A DNA stretch of 24,461 bases from Candidatus Aquidulcis frankliniae (lineage in GTDB: Bacteria > Chloroflexota > Limnocylindria > Limnocylindrales > Limnocylindraceae). The translations under genes and the position numbers were made by a program. This document shows positions 1 through 7,206 of this stretch, in pieces. The DNA lies in NCBI GenBank assembly GCA_009925905.1, contig RFPZ01000008.1, positions 1 through 24,461 of the forward strand, written 5' to 3'. The notes under the pieces were generated by a model, which saw nothing but the letters and a program-made list of their open reading frames with translations, was not told the DNA's origin and ran no database searches. The stretch's first letter is position 1, and each line of letters starts with the position of its first letter.

Positions 1-1
1 G

Positions 2-256
2 CTCGACGAGCCAGCCGCCGGCATGAATCCGAAAGAGACAGAAGAGATGACCGCGCTCATTCGCCGCATCCGAGACGATCTGGGGATCACCATTCTGCTC
101 ATCGAGCACGACATGCGCGTCGTGATGGGCATCTCAGATCACATCACTGTGCTCGATCACGGCGAGAAGATTGCCGAGGGCCTACCAAAAGAGATTCGCA
201 CCAACCCGAAGGTGATCGAGGCCTATCTCGGTCGCGGCGCCGCTGCGGGACACTGA
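2..256 (+). CDS. livG: Branched-chain amino-acid ABC transporter ATPase LivG, C-terminal part
   Basis: This is the end of a gene that starts before the window; the frame is open from base 2. The visible 84 residues begin inside the Walker B/D-loop region (LDEPAAGMNPKET), continue through the H-loop region (LLIEHDMRVVMGISD) and finish with the tail VIEAYLGRG. The AAGMNP variant and the AYLG ending are characteristic of LivG-type ATPases, which with LivF energise the high-affinity leucine/isoleucine/valine importer LivHMGF. A livF gene follows after 13 bases with a clear aggag Shine-Dalgarno, so the two belong to one operon. The substrate could be another amino acid or amide (urea and short-chain amides use the same family), because the binding protein and permeases are not visible. 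Confidence 0.9.
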   Translation, partial: LDEPAAGMNPKETEEMTALIRRIRDDLGITILLIEHDMRVVMGISDHITVLDHGEKIAEGLPKEIRTNPKVIEAYLGRGAAAGH

Positions 257-269
257 GAGGAGTACGACG

Positions 270-786
270 ATGGCACCACTGCTTGAACTGAAAGATGTGC
301 ATACGTATTACGGTGCCGTGCACGCCCTGCGCGGCGTCTCACTGAAGGTTGAAGAGGGCGAGATCGTCACGCTCATTGGCTCGAATGGCGCTGGAAAGAC
401 GACGACTCTTCGAACCATTTCCGGACTCGAGCGCGCCCGTTCGGGAAGCATCAAGTTGAAGGGCAAGTCCATTGAGAAAGCTGAACCGCACGAGATTGTG
501 CGCCTCGGTGTTGGGCACAGCCCTGAGGGTCGTCGAGTCTTCGCCCGTATGTCGGTGCGCGAGAATCTTGAGATGTGCGCCGATCCTGGTGGAGCAGATC
601 TTCGACATCATTACCGAGATCAACTCGCGCGGCACCGCAGTGCTGCTTGTTGAGCAGAACGCCATGATGGCGCTAGGCATTGCAAAGCGCGGATACATCT
701 TGCAGATTGGCGAAGTTACCCTCGAAGACAGCTGCGCCAAGTTGGCGAAGAACCCGAAGGTTCGCGAGGCCTATCTAGGCGTCTAG
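270..786 (+). pseudogene. livF: livF with an internal deletion and frameshift (probable pseudogene)
   Basis: The first part reads as a LivF ATPase from ATG 270: Walker A is intact (IGSNGAGKTT) and the typical EGRRVFARMSVRENLEM follows. At about bases 573-577 the LivF reading jumps to another frame and resumes at APILVEQIFDIITEIN, then LLVEQNAMMALGIAKRGYIL, ending AYLGV at 786. Compared with the usual 235-240 residues, about 60 codons are missing. They include the ABC signature (LSGGEQQ) and the Walker B/D-loop (LLLDEPSLGLAP), so neither fragment could be a working ATPase. Read straight through, the first frame ends at 653 after unrelated residues. The junction shows no insertion element or long repeat. 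Either the chromosome carries a real deletion or the read/assembly lost about 190 bases. LivG beside it looks normal. Confidence 0.85.
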
Positions 787-2054
787 CCGGCGACCTTGCG
801 TAGCGCTCGAAAGAGCGCTCGCCCATCACTTCGGTCAGCAATCTCTTTCGGCATCTGTCCCGCCGCAATCCCCAGTAGTCGTTGATGCGCGGCGATCGCG
901 CGAGCCAGCCCAGTGATGTGTCGTGCTGGCTTTGCGCCACGCTCCCACCAAAGCCCGTCAATGGTCATGGACCCCGTCTCCTTTACGCGCCGGAGCTGAA
1001 TGCGGCCGACGATGGTGTCACCCGCATGGATCGGCATCACGTACGGTCCGTACACACGGCGCCGTTCGGGCGTGTAAATCTCCCAGCGGTAGTGGAAGTT
1101 GTAGAGCGTCTCAAGTCGCTTCCGATCATGAATGAGCGGGTCAAGCGGCGACAGGAGGGTAACGGCGTTTGGGTCGGCGGCCACCGGTCGGGTGCCAGCG
1201 GTGGCGCGCATTGCCGCCTCCAAAGCGAACCGCTCGCCGCCGGGAATTCGCCAGGGCCCTGGAAGGCCGTCAATCTCAATGTTCAGCAGCGCGCCGCGCT
1301 CCGTTAACCGGCGCACCAGCTCTTTGCGCTTGAGCGGCCAGTCGGTCTGCACCCAGACGCCATTCGCAGAGGCAAGTCCAAGGTCGCGGTGCCGCGCCAA
1401 GAAAGTGTGCTCAATCTGCTCCTCTTCGGTGACGCGGCGCTCCAACACGTTCCGCGGGATCAGTCGTTCGGCGAGGTCAAACCAGCGGCGTGAACCGTCG
1501 CGGCGGGCCAGGTGGAGTAGACCAGCGAGCTGCAACATTTCAAGGGCGGCTCGATAGGCGGGCGTTTGCCCCCACGACCAAGCCACAGATTTCGACGGGC
1601 CAAAGTCGGCGGCGCTGAGTGGCCCTTCGGCGGTGATGCGCGCCATGATCGTGTCGACCCATGGTTTGAGGCGCTTGTAGGTCCCGTCGCGCCAGTAGCG
1701 CTCGCGGCGTTTGTCGGCGGGGCGGCGGTAATAGGCGAGTTCACTCGTTGGCACGATTACCAGCACCCCGTTGTACTGCTCTACCAGCGCCCGGTGGGCG
1801 GGAACCTTGGCATAGAGAAGTTCGTCGACCCAGCGCGGCTGGAACCCATCGATGCGAGCGTGGCAGACGATCTCGTGGCTTCGCCCGGCGAGGTCAACGG
1901 GGTCGAATTGCAGCGAGCCGAGTCGCTCGACGAGGGCGAGGACCGAGCCCTTGCTGGCGGGGAGTTGTCGCGGCGGAAGGAGTAGGTGGCGCTCGGCGAG
2001 GAAGCGGCGGGCCGCCGCCTTCGAGACGCGCAGTGGCGCGTCGCCTGCGCTCAT
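783..2054 (-). CDS. Winged-helix DNA glycosylase-like protein, YcaQ/AlkX (HTH_42) family
   Basis: The 423-residue protein matches the HTH_42/DUF1006 family that includes E. coli YcaQ and the Streptomyces AZL/AlkX enzymes, which unhook interstrand DNA crosslinks or excise bulky alkylated bases. Visible family marks are an N-terminal helical segment with SLQFDPV, where Q49-F50-D51 fits the QxD catalytic motif described for YcaQ-like members; AWSWGQTPAYRAALEMLQLAGLL near the middle, a winged-helix core; and the C-terminal LLSPLDPLIHDRKRLETLYNFHYRWEIYTPE, typical of the third domain. An in-frame ATG at 2120 exists, but it would overlap the upstream permease by 65 bases. ATG 2054 follows that gene's TGA after one base, which points to translational coupling. 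The cytoplasmic DNA-repair role is inferred from the family. The stop codon shares the sequence ctag with the converging livF stop. Confidence 0.85.
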   Translation of the reverse strand: MSAGDAPLRVSKAAARRFLAERHLLLPPRQLPASKGSVLALVERLGSLQFDPVDLAGRSHEIVCHARIDGFQPRWVDELLYAKVPAHRALVEQYNGVLVIVPTSELAYYRRPADKRRERYWRDGTYKRLKPWVDTIMARITAEGPLSAADFGPSKSVAWSWGQTPAYRAALEMLQLAGLLHLARRDGSRRWFDLAERLIPRNVLERRVTEEEQIEHTFLARHRDLGLASANGVWVQTDWPLKRKELVRRLTERGALLNIEIDGLPGPWRIPGGERFALEAAMRATAGTRPVAADPNAVTLLSPLDPLIHDRKRLETLYNFHYRWEIYTPERRRVYGPYVMPIHAGDTIVGRIQLRRVKETGSMTIDGLWWERGAKPARHITGLARAIAAHQRLLGIAAGQMPKEIADRSDGRALFRALRKVAG

Positions 2055-2055
2055 G

Positions 2056-3030
2056 TCAGTGAGAAGCCGCCCCACTGGCGATCGTCCGATTGCGCGCTGT
2101 GACCATGATGGCAACGCCAACTACTACCACGGCGCCACCGGCAATAAGTTGCGCCGAGATCGGCTCGCTCAGGATGAGGCTGCCTGCAAGTACGGCAACG
2201 ACCGGGTTCACGTAGGCATATGTCGAGACGAGACCGAATGGCGCAACGCGCAACAACCAGGTGTAGACGTTGTAGGCGAGCAGGCTGCCGACAACAATCA
2301 GGTAAGCGAGCGCGAAGATCACGTCGCTGCCGAGCGCGCCAAACTGCACGCTGCCCCACTCGCCGAGTAGGGTGGCAACAATCGCACCGCCGATGGAGCC
2401 AGAAAGCATCTGAATTGCTACGGCAACGCGCGAGTCTGCTGGCGTTGCTGCTCGCCGCTGACTCCAGATTGAGCCTCCACCCCAGCTCAGTGGGCTAAAG
2501 AGGATGCAGGCGAGACCAAGTGGATCAAGGCCAGCGTCACCCGCGTCCGGCGAGATGAGGATGATGACGCCCACGATGCCAACGGCAATGCCGAGAATAC
2601 TGAGCGGCGCAATGCGGTCCTTATAGACAACGCGCCCGATCACTGCCACCCAGATTGGCAGGAGGGCAATGAGCAGTGCGGTGATGCCCGACGGTATCGT
2701 CTGCTCACCAAAGGAGGTCACGCCGAGTCCGCCCACATTGAGGGCAATACCAACAATTGCCTGGTCGCGTATCTGTGCGCGAGTTAATGAGCGCAGCGCA
2801 TCACGAGCGAAGATCCCCACGAGCGCCAGCATGGCGAGGCCAGCGAACGCGAAGCGGATGGCAACCATGGCGAAGGGCGGGATGGCCACACCTTGATCTG
2901 GGTCGACCACGACGCGAATGGCGAGGTAGGTGGTACCCCACACGATGTAGATGGTGAGCATCGCCAAGGCGATCGCCAGCGGCGCGGCGGCAGTGAGTCG
3001 CGGAGCTGAGCGTGCAGCGGTTTTTGCCAT
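2056..3030 (-). CDS. EamA/DMT-family permease (YedA-like)
   Basis: A 324-residue integral membrane protein with about ten hydrophobic segments arranged as two EamA repeats. The N-terminal IYIVWGTTYLAIRVVV and the ALLIALLPIWVAVIGRVVYKD stretch resemble the RhaT/YedA group of drug/metabolite transporters, and the second repeat ends with AYVNPVVAVLAGSLILSEP, a DMT hallmark. Such proteins mostly export metabolites or amino acids, but the substrate cannot be read from sequence. No Shine-Dalgarno is visible; a TAGCAT hexamer lies 7 bases before the ATG (overlapping the stop of the upstream permease gene), suggesting its own leaderless promoter in addition to readthrough. The downstream YcaQ-like gene begins one base after its TGA. 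Confidence 0.85.
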   Translation of the reverse strand: MAKTAARSAPRLTAAAPLAIALAMLTIYIVWGTTYLAIRVVVDPDQGVAIPPFAMVAIRFAFAGLAMLALVGIFARDALRSLTRAQIRDQAIVGIALNVGGLGVTSFGEQTIPSGITALLIALLPIWVAVIGRVVYKDRIAPLSILGIAVGIVGVIILISPDAGDAGLDPLGLACILFSPLSWGGGSIWSQRRAATPADSRVAVAIQMLSGSIGGAIVATLLGEWGSVQFGALGSDVIFALAYLIVVGSLLAYNVYTWLLRVAPFGLVSTYAYVNPVVAVLAGSLILSEPISAQLIAGGAVVVVGVAIMVTARNRTIASGAASH

Positions 3031-3037
3031 AGCGCTG

Positions 3038-3043
3038 ATGCTA
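3038..3043 (-). promoter_or_regulatory. Candidate leaderless -10 box for the permease at 3030
   Basis: TAGCAT (reverse strand) lies seven bases before the ATG, and no Shine-Dalgarno is present. The hexamer matches TATAAT at four positions and overlaps the stop codon of the upstream permease. No convincing -35 was found. Confidence 0.35.
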
Positions 3044-3892
3044 GCCGAGTGCGATCAGAACCGCGCCCGAGACGATTGCTACTGCACCACTAACCCGAAG
3101 AAGGATCTGCATCGGGCTGCTCGCCTCACGCGCACGAAGTAGCCCCCAGCCTGAAACGAGAAGGATTGCCGACTCTCGAAGAGGTACAACAACCGAAAGC
3201 GGTGCTATCGCAAACGCCGCCATGACAAGGAGGTGGCCGCCGATGATGAGCGATCCAGTGAGCGCGAGATTCGGTGTGGTCTTCCACACAAGCCCACGAC
3301 GCTGGGCAACGAGCAGATAGAGGAGCCCAGTCACTCCCCAGGTTAAACCGAGAAAGGGGAGGGCCCCCGCCTCAAGAACGCCGAGTCGTTCGATCGCTGA
3401 CCCACCCGCTGATAGGGCTCCGGCAGCGATGGTGAAGAGGAGCGCAGCGCCAGAGATCCCTTGACGAAGCCCCTGCCATGGTGGACGTAGCGCTACGAGG
3501 CCGAGGATGATGAGCAGTACCCCCCATGGCTGCGTACCGATCAGTTGCTCGCTTAGAAGCACCGTGCCAATGCCAACAGCGACCAGTGGGTTGATGCCGC
3601 GCACGATCGGATACACGACAGAGATCGGAGCGCTGGCGTAGGCGCGGGCAAGCGCCATGAAATAGGCCAACTCCGCAGCACCAGCAGCCAGACCAAGGAC
3701 GGCGGCACGCGGGGAGATCTGTACGAGACCCGCCCCCCATGCACCGAGTACGAGCACTCCAGCCAAGAGACCTGGCGTAATGACCGCGAGGTTCGCCGCC
3801 GTTTCGGGATCACCCGTTCCCTTGAGGCGAATGTTCCACGCTGCGTGCGCAGCGGCTGAGCCTGCAATCAAGAGCAGCGCAGCAATCGGCAT
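3041..3892 (-). CDS. EamA/DMT-family permease
   Basis: A 283-residue membrane protein, ten hydrophobic segments in two repeats, starting directly with a hydrophobic helix (MPIAALLLIAGSAAAHAAWN). The motifs ISVVYPIVRGINPLVAVGIGTVLLSEQ (end of repeat one) and LSVVVPLRESAILLVSGWGLL (end of repeat two) place it in the EamA superfamily. HAAWN near the start is common in a subgroup annotated only as DMT transporters. Substrate unknown. It lies 10 bases upstream of the next permease in the same direction and diverges from a third EamA gene across a very short intergenic stretch. There is no Shine-Dalgarno; a TACGAT hexamer ends 6 bases before the ATG. Confidence 0.85.
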   Translation of the reverse strand: MPIAALLLIAGSAAAHAAWNIRLKGTGDPETAANLAVITPGLLAGVLVLGAWGAGLVQISPRAAVLGLAAGAAELAYFMALARAYASAPISVVYPIVRGINPLVAVGIGTVLLSEQLIGTQPWGVLLIILGLVALRPPWQGLRQGISGAALLFTIAAGALSAGGSAIERLGVLEAGALPFLGLTWGVTGLLYLLVAQRRGLVWKTTPNLALTGSLIIGGHLLVMAAFAIAPLSVVVPLRESAILLVSGWGLLRAREASSPMQILLRVSGAVAIVSGAVLIALG

Positions 3893-3905
3893 CTACGTAT
3901 CGTAG
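3893..3905. repeat. Short inverted repeat between divergent permease genes
   Basis: ctacg-tat-cgtag is a perfect 5-bp inverted repeat directly before the leftward permease start and overlapping its candidate -10 box. It could be an operator for the divergent pair, but an arm of this length can occur by chance. Confidence 0.3.
3899..3904 (-). promoter_or_regulatory. Candidate leaderless -10 box for the permease at 3892
   Basis: TACGAT on the reverse strand ends six bases before the ATG, so transcription would start at or next to the start codon. No Shine-Dalgarno precedes the gene. The hexamer lies inside the inverted repeat ctacg-tat-cgtag (3893-3905), which a regulator could occupy. Confidence 0.4.
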
Positions 3906-3921
3906 GTGCTCTGTGCTCGCG

Positions 3922-3927
3922 TATCCT
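3922..3927 (+). promoter_or_regulatory. Candidate leaderless -10 box for the permease at 3934
   Basis: TATCCT ends six bases before ATG 3934, with no Shine-Dalgarno; this supports the ATG over the upstream GTG at 3913, since that GTG would lie upstream of the transcription start. Confidence 0.4.
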
Positions 3928-3933
3928 TCTGCG

Positions 3934-4911
3934 ATGCGCTCAAGTCGTCTTCCATGGATTCTGTTGGTCGTCGTCTCGGCGATCGGCTATGGGTCAGGCT
4001 CACTTTTTGCAAAGGCGATCTACCCAACAGGCTTTGATTGGCTTGATCTGTTGGTGTGGCGTCACGTGCTGGCCGCGCTCATCCTCGGCGCCATCGTGCT
4101 TGTGCTTCCTGCGGGTCGCGCGGCCCTTCGTGAACTTACGCTCAAGCGTGCGCTCCGCTCCTTCGCCATCGGGCTCTTCTTCACCGCCAACGCCGCAACC
4201 TACTTTGGGAGCCTCACCTGGATCGACGCGTCGCTCGCAGGACTCATGACCTATGCCTTTCCGGCAATCGTTGCCGTACTGTCAATCTTCTTTGCGCATG
4301 CACCATCAGGTCCGCGTCCCTGGATCGCCCTCGCCATCGCCACCACAGGCGTTGTCCTTGGTGTGGGCGGCATCCCCGAAGCGAAAGAGCCGGCGCTGAT
4401 CGGCCTCGTCCTTGGCATCGCCTCGCCGATCATCTACAGCTGCTACATCATCCTGGCCGCACGTCTCGGCGGCGAAACCAAGAGCGGCACCGGCGCGTCG
4501 AGTCGCGGAGGCACCTCGCCGCTCGCAGCCATTCCAATCAGCCTCTTCGGCACTGCCGTGGGCATGCTGCTGCTTCGTGCCGCCCTCGGACGCGATCTGC
4601 TGCCCACCCCGATCCCTGACGCGGCCCTCCTGCCGATCATCGGCGTCGCGACTATTGCAGGGATCATTCCGATTGGTGCCTTCTATATCGGGGCACAACG
4701 GCTCGGCGCCGCGCGCGCAGCACTCATCAGCACCGTTGAGCCGATCTTTACGATCGTGGCGGCGGGGTACCTCTTTAGCGAGAGCCTGACCGCGATTCAG
4801 TTGGTGGGCGGGACACTAATCCTCGGGGCAGTCTTGGTTGCGGAGTGGGGGGCGATCCGTTCCGTCAGCCCGCGCCGAAGCACGGGGCCAAAGCGGGAGC
4901 GAACGCGCTAG
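3934..4911 (+). CDS. EamA/DMT-family permease
   Basis: A 325-residue membrane protein with two EamA repeats; repeat one carries WIDASLAGLMTYAFPAIVAVLS and repeat two LGAARAALISTVEPIFTIVAAGYLFSE, the latter a strong DMT signature. A loop near the middle (GGETKSGTGASSRGGTSP) is probably cytosolic or periplasmic linker. Start choice: a GTG at 3913 would add seven residues but has no Shine-Dalgarno, whereas ATG 3934 is preceded by TATCCT exactly six bases upstream, the geometry of a leaderless -10 promoter, and the protein then begins with a normal first helix (MRSSRLPWILLVVVSAIGYG). It diverges from the EamA gene at 3892. Its stop overlaps the converging tdk stop within ctag. Substrate unknown. 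Confidence 0.85.
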   Translation: MRSSRLPWILLVVVSAIGYGSGSLFAKAIYPTGFDWLDLLVWRHVLAALILGAIVLVLPAGRAALRELTLKRALRSFAIGLFFTANAATYFGSLTWIDASLAGLMTYAFPAIVAVLSIFFAHAPSGPRPWIALAIATTGVVLGVGGIPEAKEPALIGLVLGIASPIIYSCYIILAARLGGETKSGTGASSRGGTSPLAAIPISLFGTAVGMLLLRAALGRDLLPTPIPDAALLPIIGVATIAGIIPIGAFYIGAQRLGAARAALISTVEPIFTIVAAGYLFSESLTAIQLVGGTLILGAVLVAEWGAIRSVSPRRSTGPKRERTR

Positions 4912-5492
4912 GCGATCACCTCGTGGCAGGCGCGGCAGCGCGCCTCGTACGTGTCATCACCAGCCATGCCGCCGATCACAATCAGTTCATCGTCAGCGCG
5001 TGCCGGCTTGCCATCGCGTAGTCGTTGGGTGCGCGTCGCCTCGTTTCCACAGACCACACAGATTGCGGAAAGCTTCGTCACCTCATCGGCGCGTGCCATG
5101 AGTTCGGGAATGGTGGCAAATGGTCGCCCGGCAAAGTCCTGGTCAAGGCCGCTCACAATCACCGTGCGGGGGGCGGCAACGATCTCCTCAATGATGGCGG
5201 GGAGCTCTGAACCGAAGAACTGGGCCTCTTCAATCGCCACCGCATCAGGGTTGATTCGGGCAACCTCGTCGCGTATCGCTGCAGCGTCGGCGGCCACCAC
5301 GCTCGGGAAGCGAGTGCCGGTGCGGCTCACCACCTCTCCTGGGGCTACTCGAGTGTCTCGGGCCGGGGTGATCAAGAGCACGCTCTGCCCGGCGATCTGC
5401 CGGCGCGTGAGAAGGCGAACGACCTCGGCCGTCTTGCCGCTGCTCATGCAGCCAGCGATGACGTGGAGCCAGGGGCGACGTGGAATCGGCAT
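4908..5492 (-). CDS. tdk: Thymidine kinase (type II)
   Basis: The 194-residue protein phosphorylates thymidine to dTMP with ATP, a pyrimidine salvage step in the cytoplasm. Visible marks: P-loop GCMSSGKT close to the N-terminus, EEAQFF in the position of the usual DEAQFF Mg/nucleotide motif, the VIVSGLDQDFAGRPF segment, and four zinc ligands as CVVC and CRACH. Length is typical (about 190-200). A GTG at 5543 would extend it by 17 residues unrelated to the family, so ATG 5492 is preferred. There is no Shine-Dalgarno, but TACTAT lies 7 bases upstream, suggesting a leaderless transcript. It diverges from pstS, sharing the 178-base intergenic region that holds the Pho-box-like repeats. Confidence 0.93.
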   Translation of the reverse strand: MPIPRRPWLHVIAGCMSSGKTAEVVRLLTRRQIAGQSVLLITPARDTRVAPGEVVSRTGTRFPSVVAADAAAIRDEVARINPDAVAIEEAQFFGSELPAIIEEIVAAPRTVIVSGLDQDFAGRPFATIPELMARADEVTKLSAICVVCGNEATRTQRLRDGKPARADDELIVIGGMAGDDTYEARCRACHEVIA

Positions 5493-5499
5493 GGGCGGG

Positions 5500-5505
5500 A
5501 TAGTA
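5500..5505 (-). promoter_or_regulatory. Candidate leaderless -10 box for tdk
   Basis: TACTAT on the reverse strand lies seven bases before tdk ATG 5492. The intervening bases (cccgccc) contain no Shine-Dalgarno. The position excludes the upstream GTG at 5543 if transcription starts here. Confidence 0.4.
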
Positions 5506-5550
5506 GCGGATCTCGTAACAATCGTCTTTTGTGGACAACTCACTACAGAA

Positions 5551-5589
5551 TTAACAGAACGGTAACCAATTGATTACGAAGCGTTGACC
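5551..5589 (+). promoter_or_regulatory. Pho-box-like direct repeats upstream of pstS
   Basis: Four hexamers recur with an exact 11-base period: TTAACA (5551), GTAACC (5562), ATTACG (5573) and TTGACC (5584). The T at position 2 and A-C at positions 4-5 are constant in all four. PhoB/PhoP-type response regulators bind 11-bp-spaced direct repeats (TTAACA in Bacillus, YTTAACY in cyanobacteria), so these are probable phosphate-starvation sites for the pst operon, 82 bases before the pstS start. They lie about 60 bases upstream of tdk as well. Confidence 0.6.
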
Positions 5590-5670
5590 CCGGGGGTAGA
5601 GGATTGTGGTGCGTCGATTTATCGGCGGGTACGTGGCGCCCAGCCACAGTGAGTAATCAAGGAGTTGAAC

Positions 5671-7092
5671 GTGAAGCTCAAGTCTCGCTTCAAGGTCGCC
5701 GTAACCGCAGCGCTGACCCTTTCGGTCATGCTCAGCGGTGTCGCGAGCGCAACAGCACCTACGATTGACGTTAACGCTGGTCCGAGCGGCGGGGACACCG
5801 AAGGCAAGATCGAAGGATCTGGCGCGACCTTCCCATGGGAGCAGTACAAGAGCTGGTTCACCTCATTTACTGATGAGAACCCACTCTGCAACACTTCCAG
5901 CTCGGATAGCTGCACCGGATACGACTTCTTCCACACCTCCGACACCGATGGCCTGATCCTTGGCTACTCCGGTGGCGGTTCTGGTGCTGGCGAGAGCAAC
6001 TTCTACGGTGCAAACCGCATGACGGCGACCCAGATGTTCTCGGGAACAGACGGCGTGCTTTCAACCGCAACTCGCAACGCCATTGAGGCAGTCGCGAATA
6101 TCGGCACCAACTACACGGTAATTCCAGCAGCGGCTGGCCCAATTGCCGTGGTTTACAACCTTCCAGGTCTAAAGCAGAAGATCTCTTCAACATCGACTCG
6201 AACGACTGCTGCCACCCTGCGCCTCAACGCCGAGGTGATCTGCGGGATCTATTCCGGTCAGATCAAGAAGTGGAACAACACGAAGATCAAGGCCCTGAAC
6301 CCACTTGTGACCAACCTGCCGTCGAGCGACATCAAGGTGGTTGGCCGCAGCGATAGCTCAGGCACAACCTTTATCTTCACCTCGTACCTTGGCAAGGCCG
6401 CCGCTGCGGCTCAGAATCAGTGCGGTATGCACAGCAACTTCACCTCAAACACTGAAGCGAACTTCAACGACAGCCCATCGTCGGCTACGGACTTTGTTCC
6501 AACAAAGACTCAGCCAGGGACGTACTTCGCTGCAATGCGAACCGCCCTTGGCGCTTCCGCGATCGTTGGTAAGAGTGGCAACGGCGGCATTGCTCCGTAC
6601 GTGAAGGCCACGACTGGGACGATCTCGTATGTCGAGAGCTCATACGCAACTAAGTATTCGTTGTCAACAGCTGCACTCGAGACAAAGAGCAAGTTCACGA
6701 GCGGCACGAACAAGAATAAGTTCAATTACCTGAAGCCGACCGCTGCTGGCGCAGTGGCCGCGCTAACCGCGCACGCAGCCGTGGCTGGTCAGGATCCAAT
6801 CAATCCAACGACCAGCTACGTGCAACCAGTGTTCGCAACCGGAACCTCGTCGTACCCAATCGTTGGATACTCGTGGTTGATCCTCTACACCGACTTCAAG
6901 TCGGCGACGAGCGCGACGGTTGGCAAGGGACAAGTTCAGGGCCTCGTGGCCTTCTTGAATTGGGCGCTGACGAGCGGTCAGACGTCCACGTACCTCGCTC
7001 CAGGATTTGTCTCTCTGCCAAGCTCCGTGCGAACCACGGCAATTGCGCAGCTCAAGACGATCAAGTGGGACGGGACCGCCGTCTGGCCATAA
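5671..7092 (+). CDS. pstS: Phosphate ABC transporter, phosphate-binding protein PstS
   Basis: The 473-residue exported protein captures inorganic phosphate for the PstCAB importer. Residues 1-27 form a signal peptide (positive start, hydrophobic core, GVASA end). The mature part opens with KIEGSGATFPWEQYKSWF, the PstS entry motif, and has GYSGGGSGAGESNF and GRSDSSGTTFIFTSYL, which supply the Ser/Thr/Asp phosphate ligands. The C-terminus has YPIVGYSWLILY and AFLNWALTSGQ, also typical. No lipobox cysteine is present, so it is probably released or held otherwise at the surface. It is longer than the usual 320-380 residues because of polar insertions, as in several high-GC lineages. GTG 5671 is chosen because aaggag lies six bases upstream; a TTG at 5665 overlaps that site. 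Probably induced by phosphate starvation through the repeats at 5551-5589. Confidence 0.95.
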   Translation: MKLKSRFKVAVTAALTLSVMLSGVASATAPTIDVNAGPSGGDTEGKIEGSGATFPWEQYKSWFTSFTDENPLCNTSSSDSCTGYDFFHTSDTDGLILGYSGGGSGAGESNFYGANRMTATQMFSGTDGVLSTATRNAIEAVANIGTNYTVIPAAAGPIAVVYNLPGLKQKISSTSTRTTAATLRLNAEVICGIYSGQIKKWNNTKIKALNPLVTNLPSSDIKVVGRSDSSGTTFIFTSYLGKAAAAAQNQCGMHSNFTSNTEANFNDSPSSATDFVPTKTQPGTYFAAMRTALGASAIVGKSGNGGIAPYVKATTGTISYVESSYATKYSLSTAALETKSKFTSGTNKNKFNYLKPTAAGAVAALTAHAAVAGQDPINPTTSYVQPVFATGTSSYPIVGYSWLILYTDFKSATSATVGKGQVQGLVAFLNWALTSGQTSTYLAPGFVSLPSSVRTTAIAQLKTIKWDGTAVWP

Positions 7093-7121
7093 GTTTGAAT
7101 TAGCCTGCGTGTAGCGGGCAC

Positions 7122-7156
7122 CTGGAGGGGTAGGCGCATTGCGTCTGCCCCTCCAG
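7122..7156 (+). terminator. Strong stem-loop between pstS and pstC (attenuator or processing site)
   Basis: CTGGAGGGGTAGGCGC (7122-7137) and GCGTCTGCCCCTCCAG (7141-7156) pair over 16 positions with two G-U wobbles and a 3-base loop (att). No U-run follows, so it is not a classical intrinsic terminator. Between a binding-protein gene and its permeases, such hairpins often stabilise the upstream mRNA or partly stop transcription, giving more PstS than PstC. A second small inverted repeat, tcaga-atgca-tctga, lies at 7168-7182. Confidence 0.6.
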
Positions 7157-7206
7157 TCATCTAACCGTCAGAATGCATCTGAACTGGAACGCAATGGGGG
7201 GTAGTG

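Noticed and set aside
270..786. Programmed frameshift joining the two livF frames
   Set aside because: No slippery heptamer at the junction, and a frameshift would not restore the missing signature and Walker B, so a deletion explains the data better.
5493..5543. GTG 5543 as the tdk start
   Set aside because: The added 17 residues are not part of the kinase fold and no Shine-Dalgarno precedes the GTG; ATG 5492 has a leaderless-type -10 box.
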